From the NCBI GenBank assembly GCA_030141605.1, contig JAQGDQ010001361.1:1-44443 (forward strand): 44,443 nt of DNA. Reading direction: 5' to 3'. The stretch is from Tubiluchus corallicola (taxonomy: Eukaryota; Priapulida; Priapulimorpha; Priapulimorphida; Tubiluchidae). The position numbers were made by a program, and so were the translations under genes. Below are positions 27,201 through 35,357 of this stretch, piece after piece. Under the pieces are notes generated by a model. The model was not told the DNA's origin, did not search any database, and worked only from the letters and a program-made list of their open reading frames with translations. Numbering within the stretch: the first letter of the stretch is position 1; the number at the start of each line of letters is the position of its first letter.

Positions 27201-30200
27201 TTCACTGCTATTTTTCCAAACTTTACAAAATGTCATCTAAACTTGTTTCAAATTACTTATCGTCAAAATCGCTTAACGGTCATCGCTGGAGTTAAAATTT
27301 GCATGTTTTATACAGCGTTACTGTCGACGCAAGCCCTCCATGCAAAAAGGCAGCATGCAGGTGGTATATAATTGCAAGACGAGTTTTTAAGCTTTGTGTA
27401 AGTTGAAAGTTTTCTTGTGGTTTAACTGTTTTACCGCATTCAAGGGGTAGAGAAGGCAATTTTAAAGCACCTCTCACTTTCCTCATGGAACTTATGTTAT
27501 TTAGCATTTTGCTTGGCTGCCTGAAAGTTGGTTATGTAACTAGAAAAGAAAATTATTGGTAATTTAAAATGTTCGCACCGACTAGAAAATGTCACTGACT
27601 CATCTTCCCAGTGTGCACCACTGACTCACCTTCCCAGTGTGCACCACTGACTCTTCTTCCCAGAGTGCACCACCGACTCACCTCCCCAGTGTGCACCACC
27701 GACTCACCTTCCCAGTGTGCACCACCGACTCACCTTCCCAGTGTGCACCACCGACTCACCTTCCCAGTGTGCACCACTGACTCACCTTCCCAGTGTGCAC
27801 CACTGACTCACCTTCCCAGTGTGCACCACTGACTCACCTTCCTAGTGTGCACCACTGACTCACCTTCCCAGTTTGCACCACCGACTCACCTTCCCAGTTT
27901 ACACCACTGACTCACCTTCCTAGTGCGCACCACTGGCTCAACTTCCCAGTGTGCATCACTGGCTCACCAAAAAAACATTTTTTAATCTTATTTACAGGAT
28001 TTTGATACTTTTGCTTAGTTAGCGAAGAATGCGCCGATTGTTTTACAAGCTTTACGCAATGTTATTTACTGTCTATCAGTTAAAACGGCTGCGCCTAACG
28101 GTCATCGCCGGAGTTTAGATTTGCAAGTTTTGTACAGCGTTACTGCTAATGCAAGCCATGTGTGCAATAAGATATCGTGATGGTGATACAAGAATTCAAA
28201 ATGAATATTTTTTAGCTTCATGTAAGTACACTCATATCTCGGAACAAAAATGGGCAGACGTCTGTCTGAATTTGCCGATTACTAAGCTAATATAGTAGGT
28301 ATCGTGTATTAGACTCACGGTAATGTAGAATCAATCGCCTAATTGTCTCAAACACGTCTAGTACGGGCCACTCCTGACATACAAGCTACACACGTGTCGT
28401 TACATGCTGCGTGGTTGCGCTGATGTAATGATGTAAACAAAGTGACAGCCCGCCAACTAGCGGTCTGCTCGCGAAACAACGGACTGTGTCCGTAGTATGC
28501 GTGACTTTTGACGGTCCAGATTTTATCCGAGGTCCAGCAGACGGAGATATTAGTGTGTTGTGTTTTGTTTCTCTCGGAAGGCTCGTAGAGAAAACCAGAA
28601 AACACTTCGTCAGATTAAATTAGTTTATTAAGCGAGAATTATACAACACAAAAGTATGAAGGAACGCAAAATGTTTACAGTAAATGTGAAAATCTGGAAA
28701 ACGTTTAAGTGTATCTGAAAATACAAGTATACAAGAGAATGTGTAAGTGGCGTCCGTGTGAATCTGCGTGCGTCTCTCTCAGCGGCCTGCTTCGCCTTAT
28801 ATAGGGTGCCAGGGAACATTCTAGACGTTTCTTTCCAGAACATTCTACAAGGTAAGACGATTATTCTAACGGAACATTCTACAATGTTCTATTTAATTCT
28901 AATAGATGCCAGCGATCTCCACACCATAGTGTAAAAGTGTTTTTCTTGTGCTTTAATAGAATTTTGAATGTTGTGAAAGTTGAAACTTTTCCTTTAACAT
29001 TTCAGTGAGGTGACACGATATACAACATGGAGAAACCTCGGACTGCATGTAACATTAAAAGGGTGAGGGTTTTTTCCTCTCTTACAGCAACGTATGTCAA
29101 AACGGTCTGATATGTTCATTTACAGGTCAGTATACAGTCAACCTCGGATATAAGGGACACCTCCGGACCGGAAAAAATCGTCCCTTATAGCCGAAGTTGA
29201 GTCAAACCGAGGGTGTATCTAGACCTGTACTTTTCTGTACTTTTACCCATATTTTTATTGCTTATTACTACACATTCAGTGCAAACGGCGTGTAGGAAAC
29301 TCCTTCAGTGATGCGAGATGTATGTAACCGTGGAAACCGAGCTGTTCGAAGGCCGAGTTTGTGAAAATTGAGGTTAAAAATCAATCAATTTCGCTTTGAT
29401 CATAGAGTCCCGTATATGCGAGGTAATTTACCTGGGTTTCTATTACGCAGGACCTGAAGATATTGTTCCTTATAACCGAAAGTCCCTTATATCCGAGTAT
29501 CTTATATACGAATATTTTTAGATAAGAAAAAACGTTACAAAAAATCGGGACCGGCGTTGATGGTCCCTTATAAGCGAATACCTTATACCCAAGGTTGACA
29601 GTATACGGTACTGGGACAAGGAAGAAGCCCTTAGATTTTAGTACGGATTCAGGCCACCAGGAAGCACTGAAAGCTCTCATTAAATGTTTTAAATGACGAT
29701 TTTTGCCTATTAATTGTTCTACTGTGTGCCGTTCGTTTAATTTATTAATGTAATTAACTGAAATGTCAACATAGTACAACAATCTATTATCTTTCTTCCT
29801 ACCATTTCCACTAACACATCCTTCTACGCTTCCTGTGTGATCTAACCTTTCTCCCAGTTCTTTTTTTGTTCACTCATCCATTCTTTTTTTTATCGGGTTC
29901 ACATGACAGTGGGCTTATACAAGCCTTTGCTTCTCTAGCCCACTGCAGTACAATTATTCTCTTATGATAACGATAGTGTATGAAATATAATAATTTAATA
30001 CAGTATGAAGTAATTATTTTGATGTCACTGTGTGCTTAATGTCATTATATTGTACTGAATGTGATAATAATAAACTAAAAACTAAAAATAAAAATATTCT
30101 ACGAGCTTGTTGCACATGTTTGTGAAAGCGAAAATCGAAGTACAGTGCTATTGTAAGAGATTGAATGTGTTGTACTAAAACTAGGCAAGTTTTAAAATAA

Positions 30201-33200
30201 AAATTCAAATTTCACATTAGCCGCTGTTCTCACGCATGAGCTGTCTAACGTGTGCAGAATGTCACAAACTAACACATCTGAACTGAGAGGTGCAGCACCT
30301 GTTTATGTGTAACGCATTTCCGAAGTGCAGACGCGAGTGCCCGTCTAGCTAGCGAATGGCAAAATACATGTAACAGTGAAGAACTAGTCGCGAACTTGTA
30401 TTGAATGTCATTATATTGTACTGAATGTGATAATAACAAACTAAAATAATATCGAGTATTTTTTTATTTTCATCTAATATTGTTTGTTGTTGTTTTAAAT
30501 GTTTATGTCACTTATTTCTAGGATGACATTTGCTATAACCACGCCATTTGCTGCTGCCAGTCTTGTTGAAACAGTACAGGTATGGGGTATCTCTTTGCTT
30601 TGTTTCACACATGTTTTGTTAATCACATTTACCCGATTCTGAAGTCTTATCACATCGCCGTTCAGTCGTTTTAAAACCGAGTGTATACTGTAATTTTACT
30701 CATTCCTGAACAACTGTCTGTAGCGTGTTAGGAATTTTACTCATTCCTTAACAACTGTTTGTAACGTGTTGGTAGTTTTTCCATTTTTAACAACTGTTTT
30801 AAATACTGTGGTATTATAGACACAAATATAGATTTCAAATGGGCAGTGTTTAGTACAGTGGGTGTAGCAACTGTCGGAGAGTTTGCACTAACAGTTCACA
30901 CTTGCACGTTTGCCGTGACAGAGAAAACTCGCATGTATGAGATGAGACTTCGAATTCGCAGAAATGTCATAGCCTTGTTCAGATGTACAAACATCCCGGC
31001 TAAATGAGACAATTAGCAGAAAGTAGCGAGACAGACTAAACCATCATAATTAGTCTTCTGTTAGCCACTCATCCATTTGGTAACCACATGTGGCATTGCT
31101 TAACTTTTTAGCTGATCACGCATCGTAGCAACCACGTCACGTCTTCTGATTCATTACTTATTCTTTAGGGTGATCTTTTCTAATCAGCAAAGCCACCTTC
31201 ATGAGTATTAGGCTAGCGTTTAAACAGTACGTAATATCTCTTAGTTTTGTACATATGTGTGTTTGCAAATCAAAACCGCCCATAAGTCGGAATAGTTAAA
31301 ACTACGTTATGACGCTTCAAAGTAGAAAGTACCAAAAATTTGGTCAAATGTCGATTTTTTATTTTGTATGAAAACAAAAGCTAAATATATTCGAGTTTTT
31401 TATTGTAGCATCAAATTATCAGGAAAATGTTCAAAAAATACTAAAAATCTAATTTTATAACCCCTTCACCACTTTTCTGTCTAGAAACTAGCACTGCAAT
31501 TGTAATAAAAACTTGTATCTTCAAACTCCGATTGTAGCTCGTGGAAGCAAGAGTTTTGCTTTGCATTTTTTCTGTTGACAAGCCCAGATAACTTCAATTT
31601 GCTCTTGCAAAGTCCATAACAACCAACCTTTGTACGGTTGCTAAGTGTCAGTTGTTTTTCAGTGTGTAGCCTGCACCTCAATTTTAATGTGGATTATCTC
31701 AGCTTAGAAATAACATAGAGCGATGAGCTTGGTATCAAAATAATCTTCATGAAATGGAGATTCAAGATACATGAATAACTAGAAAGTTTAATTGCCGCCT
31801 CATGAACGATTTTGCTATGCAAGCACACCTACATGTTTTTACATTTCTCTCTTAGAGTGATATCGCCAGCGAACGACCCGGGATGTTAGACATCGTAAAA
31901 GAGGGGACGTGTCGCTTGTTACGGTGGGGCACGCCGCACACGACACGATTGCTACCAGTTTGGAAGTTTGTTTTACCGACTAGCTTATTTTTCACTTTGC
32001 ACTACATCATCTCACAAACGGTACAAGCGCTGGTGATCTCCAAGCTTCGACCGGACATAGATACATTTATAGAGGTGAGTTCAAATAAAGCGAAAATTTC
32101 TGTTACATAAGTGACGTGCTTTTAACAGCAATGCGGCACATCTTCAGTACTGATGACTGTGAAGTTTTAGGGTCTCCAGGGTATACGCTACACTACAGTA
32201 TACTATACTATACTATACTATACTATATTATAATAGTATGGAATAGTGTTTTGTATTAGAATTTGATTCATCAGTAATTGTGGCGATGCCCTGTCTCATC
32301 GCAGGGATGACAATGACAAATTGCAAAAAACTCTGAAACAGGCCGGGGTTTTGGGGGCTACCCAGTCCCCCAATGGGGTTGAAATTGCAACTTTGTGATC
32401 ATAGAGAGCCTCTAAGTGGACTTAAGATATCAATTACCAATATTTCTATGAAACTTTGTCGAGTTGAGGAGCATGAGACAGGTAAAGCCCAATTTTGGCA
32501 ATGGTTTTTTATTAACTTAAACTGCAGATTTGTATAGAAAAATTCTGTTTGATGTTACGCCTCGTTAACGAGATGACGTCAAAATAATTGTCAATGTGTT
32601 AATCTAAGCTATTGTTTAGTTTTGGCCCTTAGTGAAGCTTTAACACTCTACCGAATGCCATTGTAATTACATGCTCATGTCTCTATTCTTGACCGTCAAA
32701 AAGTCCCGCATACTACGGACACAGTCCGGACACAGTCCGATGTTTCTCGGGCCGACCGCTAGATGGCGGGCCGTCGCTTTGTTTACATCGCTACATCTGC
32801 GTAACCACGTGCATATCTCTATGTATAAAAACATGGAGTCGATTATGCAGAGGAAATTTGAGTCAATTGCTGACAGTTTTACATACTTTTGCATATGAGC
32901 GGCTCGTACTAGATGTTTTTGAGACGATTAGGTGATTGATTCTACATTACAGTGAGCCTAATACAACTATATTTAACTTAGTATCGGAAAATACGGACAA
33001 TTGAGAAATTCGGACCGACGTCTCCACGTTTTTATCCGGCAAACCAAGATGTGAGTTCAATGTTTAAGACGATAAAATTTGCACAAGGTTAGGCTTGTAA
33101 ATGAAGCTTACGTCGTGGTGCATTCTGCTAAACTTTGCTTTTTAAACACTCGCAGAATTATAGACAACATTTGTACTAGGATCGTAATGCCTCTCTGGCA

Positions 33201-33694
33201 TTCGGGATCACGTAATCCCTGAATTGATCCCCTCCCCAGTTATGATAAGTGACAATGACTAATTTCAGATTCACTCGTCGTCGTCAACAACATCAAAGCG
33301 AACCTCCGCCACGCGTCCGAGGAGACTTCACGACGCTTACCTTCCGGATCTCATCGCTATCTTCAGCAGTCACCTGATCGCCGAGACCCTCCTCTACCCG
33401 CTAGAAACCGTCGTCCACCGTCTGCACCTGCAGGGCACCAGGACGATCATCGACAATCTGGACTTCGGCTACGAGGTCGTGCCGATCACGACGTGCTACG
33501 AGGGAACGATGGACTGCGTGCAGAGCATCGTCAAAGAGGAGGGATTCCTGGGATTCTACAAGGGCTTCGGAGCGCTGGTGCTGCAGTACACCGTGCAGGT
33601 CGTCGTTCTACGAATCACAAAGTTAGTTTTTGATCAAATTGTAGAAATGTACGGTAGCAAGAAGACGTCGTCAAAGAAAAATCATGATTTATAA
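19043..33694 (+). CDS. SLC25A46: SLC25A46-like mitochondrial outer-membrane protein, nine coding exons
   Basis: Join: 19043-19145, 19764-19806, 20328-20385, 21149-21226, 26926-27026, 29006-29062, 30522-30579, 31856-32074, 33269-33694. All introns are GT-AG, phases close and the product is 380 residues (human is 418). Conserved blocks in order: [81 protein letters not shown]; then YPLETVVHRLHLQGTRTIID and FYKGFGALVLQYT. The carrier signature is clear in the last repeat (P283, E285, R290) and degenerate in the first (SHPCIVLRR). Family members sit in the outer mitochondrial membrane, related to yeast Ugo1, and affect fission, cristae and lipid balance rather than acting as proven transporters. 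The N-terminus is short and variable. Identity is firm. Confidence 0.93.
19418..19613 (-). repeat. 5S rRNA-derived SINE, copy c (truncated)
   Basis: Minus-strand 5S-like head (plus-strand text CACCCATCCAAGTACTAACC and GTTGCTTAACTTTGGTGATC) and the first part of the body. The rest of the body is missing. It lies in SLC25A46-like intron 1. Confidence 0.8.
19630..19672. mobile_element. pogo-like P1 end fragment
   Basis: TATAAGCGAGTAATTTATAC followed by CCGAGGTTGACGGTA matches the right terminus of the full P1 element at 29135-29601. Only about 40 bases remain. Confidence 0.5.
19764..19806 (+). CDS. SLC25A46: SLC25A46-like exon 2
   Basis: Acceptor CGCTTTTTCAG, donor GGCAAG then GTATTA. Encodes [14 protein letters not shown], matching EQLNRFAGFGIGLA of the human protein. 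Enters in phase 1 and leaves in phase 2. Confidence 0.88.
20054..20325. mobile_element. pogo-like element end, family P3
   Basis: After TA it reads CAGTGAAACCTCGACTTACG, then CGTTATACGAAAAATTCAGA and AAGATACGAAAACG-type motifs, typical of TA-inserting pogo-like ends. The right terminus is not recognised, so the end is approximate. Its last 80 bases match 13940-14015. Confidence 0.5.
20328..20385 (+). CDS. SLC25A46: SLC25A46-like exon 3
   Basis: Acceptor TTGTATTTTTAG, donor GTCAG then GTGGGT. Encodes [20 protein letters not shown], nearly identical to the human segment ending [13 protein letters not shown]. This is the degenerate first carrier signature. Confidence 0.93.
20552..20637 (+). mobile_element. 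hAT-like family B, left-end fragment
   Basis: CAGGGATGAGAATTTTTCGC and the following TTTTTGGAAGACCAGTAGTG match the left end of the intact copy at 23184-23690. Only about 85 bases remain. It is in SLC25A46-like intron 3. Confidence 0.65.
20804..21116. repeat. 31-bp minisatellite, about 10 units
   Basis: Unit CTGGTGTTGCCTTTCAACCG then TTTTGCACTTT. It is pyrimidine-rich on the plus strand. The array ends 33 bases before SLC25A46-like exon 4, so it makes up most of the sequence upstream of that 3' splice site. Open frames across it are repeat artefacts. Confidence 0.95.
21149..21226 (+). CDS. SLC25A46: SLC25A46-like exon 4
   Basis: Acceptor TTATCTCTTAG, donor CGCCAG then GTAAGA. Encodes [20 protein letters not shown] then NIQRRQ, matching [20 protein letters not shown] of human SLC25A46. 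Phase 0 on both sides. Confidence 0.88.
21361..22023. mobile_element. MITE family M, intact 663-bp copy
   Basis: Flanked by TA on both sides (21359-21360 and 22024-22025). The inverted termini are about 35 bases: TGTGTGCTTGCAAACCAAAA at the left and, reversed, TGTGTGCTGCATAGCAAAAT at the right; both continue with CGTCCAYAAGTCGGCA. No transposase is present. Related copies are at 31256-31829 and 14346-14962. The TA duplication suggests the Tc1/mariner superfamily, by inference. Confidence 0.85.
22024..23175. other. SLC25A46-like intron 4 segment with a local duplication
   Basis: AT-rich. At about 22548-22680 a segment of about 67 bases (CAATAGACATAGTTACAAAT then TATAATCCAACATTACATAC) occurs twice in tandem, with a partial third copy near 22745. 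Nothing else recognised. Confidence 0.5.
23184..23690. mobile_element. hAT-like MITE, family B, intact copy
   Basis: Termini CAGGGATGAGAATTTCCCGC and CATTCTCACCCCTG (inverted). Flanked by GTCGTAAC (23176-23183) and GTCTTAAC (23691-23698), an 8-bp duplication with one difference. It is 507 bp with no coding sequence. A central block (about 23305-23500), including GATGGCAGGCCGTCACTTTG and TATAAAAATATAGA, also occurs at 28205-28560 and 32672-33075. Confidence 0.82.
24142..24547. mobile_element. hAT-like MITE with internal (TC)n
   Basis: Termini CAGGGCCTATTTCAGGGGGG at the left and CTGAAATAGGCCCTG at the right, inverted. Flanks are CCCCTTGT (24134-24141) and GCCCTTGT (24548-24555), an 8-bp duplication with one mismatch. 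A (TC)n microsatellite of about 75 bp (24258-24335) lies inside. No transposase. Confidence 0.82.
24556..25634. other. SLC25A46-like intron 4 segment, no feature recognised
   Basis: Includes a GC-richer patch at 24700-25050 of unknown nature and a very AT-rich part at 25180-25620. I could not identify genes, arrays or inverted termini. Confidence 0.4.
25635..25994. mobile_element. pogo-like MITE, family P4
   Basis: After TA: CAGTCAAGCCTCATTAAACC then GGACTAATTGGG. Near the right end: GGGCTAATGTGGTCCGGTTT then AACGAGGGACGAGCG and TA. The two ends are inverted copies, more diverged at the right tip. Internal GGTCAGTTTCCTTTACC is present twice. Confidence 0.65.
25995..26100. mobile_element. pogo-like end fragment, family P5
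   Basis: CGCGAAACAGCGAGTCCGCG, then AACCGCGAAGTAGCGAGTGA and ACACTG. This resembles a Tigger-type terminus and is in the same orientation as the end at 26484-26575, so they may be parts of two copies. Confidence 0.45.
26484..26575. mobile_element. pogo-like end fragment, family P5
   Basis: GTGTCCCTACTTTGCGGAAA, then CACAATGAGTGAGGGAACAC and TGCA. Reversed, it begins CAGTGTTCCCTCACTCATTG, a Tigger-type terminus. Sequence between here and 26100 may be the remnant interior; no coding is seen. Confidence 0.5.
26700..26765. repeat. (AT)n microsatellite
   Basis: Interrupted TA dinucleotide run in SLC25A46-like intron 4, 160 bases before exon 5. Confidence 0.9.
26926..27026 (+). CDS. SLC25A46: SLC25A46-like exon 5
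   Basis: Acceptor CATTATTTCAG, donor CCCTCG then GTAAGT. Encodes [20 protein letters not shown] then VTETVMSELTSFP, matching [20 protein letters not shown] of human SLC25A46. Enters in phase 0 and leaves in phase 2. Confidence 0.93.
27205..28227. repeat. Interspersed repeat family T, tandem dimer containing a 26-bp array
   Basis: Two head-to-tail copies, 27205-27430 (partial) and 27440-28227, share TAACGGTCATCGC, TACAGCGTTACTG and TAACTAGAAA blocks with a simple copy at 34890-35357. The second copy contains the 26-bp minisatellite at 27591-27967. Confidence 0.7.
27591..27967. repeat. 26-bp minisatellite, about 14 units
   Basis: Unit CACTGACTCACCTTCCCAGT then GTGCAC. Flanks (AAAATGTCACTGACTC at the left, TTTTTAATCTTATTTACAG at the right) match the unexpanded copy at 35022-35085, which holds a single diverged unit. 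Confidence 0.93.
28205..28555 (-). repeat. Interspersed repeat sharing the hAT family B core
   Basis: On the minus strand it reads GACCGTCAAAAGTCACGCAT, ACTACGGACACAGTCCG, GCGGGCTGTCACTTTGTTTA and GATTGATTCTACATTACCGT. The same order occurs on the plus strand at 32672-33075, and the central part lies inside the element at 23184-23690. The outer boundaries are uncertain. Confidence 0.6.
28556..28923 (-). mobile_element. Candidate solo LTR with TATA box, heat-shock motifs and poly(A) signal
   Basis: On the minus strand a TG start (TGTGGAGATCGCTGGC) is followed by several GAATGTTC motifs, then CTATATAAGG (28797-28806) and AATAAA (28629-28624), about 170 bases after the TATA box. This is the U3-R-U5 layout of an LTR. 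No internal retrovirus-like coding region or second LTR is present, and a target duplication was not found, so the ends are approximate. It could also be a gene-derived promoter fragment. Confidence 0.5.
28833..28845. promoter_or_regulatory. Canonical heat-shock-element trimer
   Basis: TTCCAGAACATTC fits TTCnnGAAnnTTC with no mismatch. Two more GAAnnTTC palindromes lie at 28814-28821 and 28872-28879. The trimer is about 30 bases upstream of the TATA box on the minus strand. Confidence 0.6.
29006..29062 (+). CDS. SLC25A46: SLC25A46-like exon 6
   Basis: Acceptor TTTAACATTTCAG, donor AAAAGG then GTGAGG. Encodes (R)EVTRYTTWRNLGLHVTLK, corresponding to the less conserved REVLHKWSPKQIGEHLLLK segment of the human protein. 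A one-base shift of the donor is possible, but this choice keeps the phase with exon 7. Confidence 0.75.
29135..29601. mobile_element. pogo-like MITE, family P1, complete
   Basis: Left end TA then CAGTCAACCTCGGATATAAG. The right end, reversed, is CTGTCAACCTTGGGTATAAG, followed by TA. It is 467 bp with no transposase. The interior has further ACCGAAAGTCCCTTATATCC-type subterminal repeats. It begins 73 bases after SLC25A46-like exon 6. Fragments of the same family are at 8718-8811 and 19630-19672. Confidence 0.8.
29602..30521. other. SLC25A46-like intron 6, partly duplicated
   Basis: A phrase of about 40 bases (GTCATTATATTGTACTGAAT then GTGATAATAA) occurs at 30040 and again at 30407. Otherwise AT-rich with no recognised feature. 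Confidence 0.4.
30522..30579 (+). CDS. SLC25A46: SLC25A46-like exon 7
   Basis: Acceptor CTTATTTCTAG, donor GTACAG then GTATGG. Encodes [19 protein letters not shown], matching AMPFYSASLIETVQ of the human protein. Enters in phase 2 and leaves in phase 0. Confidence 0.92.
30685..30790. repeat. 46-bp tandem duplication
   Basis: The phrase ATTTTACTCATTCCTGAACA then ACTGTCTGTAGCGTGTTAGG occurs twice, with a partial third copy. Confidence 0.75.
31256..31829. mobile_element. MITE family M, 574-bp copy beside exon 8
   Basis: Flanked by TA (31254-31255 and 31830-31831). Termini TGTGTGTTTGCAAATCAAAA and, reversed, GGTGTGCTTGCATAGCAAAA. Colinear with 21361-22023 with internal deletions. It ends 26 bases before the first base of exon 8. 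Confidence 0.83.
31856..32074 (+). CDS. SLC25A46: SLC25A46-like exon 8
   Basis: Acceptor TTTCTCTCTTAG, donor ATAGAG then GTGAGT. Encodes 73 residues, including GMLDIVKEGTCRLLRWGTPH, TRLLPVWKFVLPTSLFFTLH and [17 protein letters not shown]. These match GILECVKEG...RLLPLLSLIFPT...LHYIISSVIQK of the human protein. Contains two probable membrane segments. Phase 0 on both sides. Confidence 0.95.
32195..32230. repeat. (ACTAT)n microsatellite
   Basis: About six CTATA/ACTAT pentamer units in SLC25A46-like intron 8. Confidence 0.85.
32304..32441 (+). mobile_element. hAT-like family B, end fragment
   Basis: CAGGGATGACAATGACAAAT, then GCAAAAAACTCTGAAACAGG and GCCTCTAAGTGGACTTAAGA. Matches one end of the family B elements at 10171 and (reversed) 23690. 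Truncated after about 138 bases. Confidence 0.65.
32672..33075 (+). repeat. Interspersed repeat sharing the hAT family B core
   Basis: Plus-strand counterpart of 28205-28555: GACCGTCAAAAAGTCCCGCA, ACTACGGACACAGTCCG, GATGGCGGGCCGTCGCTTTG, TATAAAAACATGGAGT and GATTGATTCTACATTACAGT. Short open frames on both strands here are not genes. Confidence 0.6.
33269..33694 (+). CDS. SLC25A46: SLC25A46-like exon 9 (C-terminal carrier repeat and stop)
   Basis: Acceptor CTAATTTCAG. Encodes residues 240-380: a serine/threonine-rich linker (IHSSSSTTSKRTSATRPRR), then LHDAYLPDLIAIFSSHLIAE, YPLETVVHRLHLQGTRTIID, YEGTMDCVQSIVKEEGFLGF and YKGFGALVLQYTVQVVVLRI, ending SSKKNHDL and TAA. P283 and R290 align with the human PLETVLHR motif, in which I recall disease substitutions being reported. 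Most codons from 33330 to 33605 end in G or C, unlike the other exons. Confidence 0.95.
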   Translation: MHSSSSTTSKRTSATRPRRLHDAYLPDLIAIFSSHLIAETLLYPLETVVHRLHLQGTRTIIDNLDFGYEVVPITTCYEGTMDCVQSIVKEEGFLGFYKGFGALVLQYTVQVVVLRITKLVFDQIVEMYGSKKTSSKKNHDL

Positions 33695-33735
33695 TAGTTA
33701 ATTAATGATTTAACATTCAACTCCTTAGTGTACGT

Positions 33736-34217
33736 CAGGGGTGTGCAAATTATCTGACTAGCCGGGCCATATTAAACTTTCCCGCAATTCCTGCGGGCCA
33801 CAGGCAGTTTGATCAAGGAGCCAAGTACAGAAAGGCCTAATAACGATTTTTTTGCATCCGACCTGCGTACATCATTACTACTACACTCAAGAAACTATTT
33901 TAGAAGTTATTAAAATTTATATTACAAACCATATATTTCTACTTTCAGGACAGATAGTGGTAATTTCATTACAATGCATATTAGTAATGTGTATCACACA
34001 GTCTGTGTAGTACAGTGACATTAAACTACAACTGTCTTGTAAGGGTTAATGGCATCCGATCTAGTAGAAAAAACTACCCGCACTATCTTTGGGATCGTGG
34101 CACGGACTTCAGGTAGATACACTCAATTAATCGCACGGGCCGCACTTTCATTAGGTTGACAAATCTCTTCGCAGGCCACACATATTCTCTCGGCGGGCCG
34201 AAATTTGCACACCCCTG
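33736..34217. mobile_element. hAT-like MITE in the SLC25A46-like 3' region
   Basis: Termini CAGGGGTGTGCAAATTATCT and, reversed, CAGGGGTGTGCAAATTTCGG. Flanks are GTGTACGT (33728-33735) and GCGTACGT (34218-34225), an 8-bp duplication with one mismatch. It is 482 bp, starts 42 bases after the stop codon and would be transcribed in the 3'UTR. Subterminal GCGGGCC-type motifs recur. Confidence 0.85.
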
Positions 34218-34225
34218 GCGTACGT

Positions 34226-34885
34226 ATAATATATAAATAGTATGTAAATACGTGGGCTAGCGTTACATTAGATGATTTGCATTCATGATTTGCTATTGCA
34301 TATAATAACGTCAATTGCATAGCCTATTTTATACTATTGTTTACACTAGTACTTGAGCTGGCAGGTGTGAATAACCTTTATGCGCCAGAAATCACAGCTT
34401 TTCTTTTTTTAGCAAGCACCAGAAAAAAATTCTTAGGAAAAGGTCTTCAAATATCATCCACAATTCATCTTTGCAAGCTAGGTCCTGTTTTGTAAATTGT
34501 CTATAGTCTAGTGGATTATGTTTTAAGTTTGAAGAAATAGCTTATATACCTCGTAAACAGAAATATTATAGTGCCTAAGGTAAGGCACAGACATTTGTGT
34601 GTGATCATGTGATAGTCGTACGATAAAACATTCGTATGTGGTAACTCAAGGATTAAAGAACAAGAAACGGGGTGTCTGAAGTAGGTTTCACCTTAAGAAA
34701 ATATGTTACTTTGCAGTTATGCATACGTATGTACGCTTAGGTATACTTAAGTATAACAAATACTTATGTTATGTTATGCACATATCGTAATACTGTTAAA
34801 GAATTTTTGCTCGTTTTATTTTAAATCTCCCACGATACTGTTGTGATGGCGCCATTACGGGACGTCAGACGCGCACAATGTAAAT
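34226..34885. other. Downstream of SLC25A46-like gene, no feature recognised
   Basis: AT-rich sequence without repeats that I can name. Confidence 0.4.
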
Positions 34886-34889
34886 CAGG

Positions 34890-35357
34890 GGAGGAAGAGG
34901 CAATGTTACATTATGTACCAGAAAACTCCATGCAAATCTATATTACTTAGCATTTCGTTTAGCTGCTGGAAAGACTTATGTAACTAGAAATAATGATTTA
35001 GTGCTTTTGTGCCAATTGGTAAAATGTCGCTGACTCCGCCCTCCACAAACCAAAAACGTATTTTTAATCTTATTGACAAGATACAGTAATTTAAAATTTT
35101 ACTCTATTAGCAACATGTGTGCTACGAATGCTCTGATTATTTTTCAAACTTTACTTAATGTTATCAAAACTTGTTTCAAACGACCTACCATTAAAATGGC
35201 TGCATCTAACGGTCGTCGCGGGCGTTTAAATTTACATGTTTTATACAGCGTTACTGCCAATGCAAGCCCTGCATGCAAAAAGGCAGTATGTAAGTGGTAT
35301 AAAATTTAGATACATATTTTTAAGCTTTGTGTAAGTGGAGGGTTGTCTTGTGCTTTA
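34890..35357 (+). repeat. Interspersed repeat family T, single unexpanded copy
   Basis: Shares blocks in the same order with 27440-28227 (TATGTAACTAGAAA, AAAATGTCGCTGACTC, TTTTTAATCTTATTGACAAG, CTAACGGTCGTCGC, TACAGCGTTACTGCC, AAGCTTTGTGTAAGT). Where the other copy has the 26-bp array, this one has about 30 bases. Confidence 0.7.
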
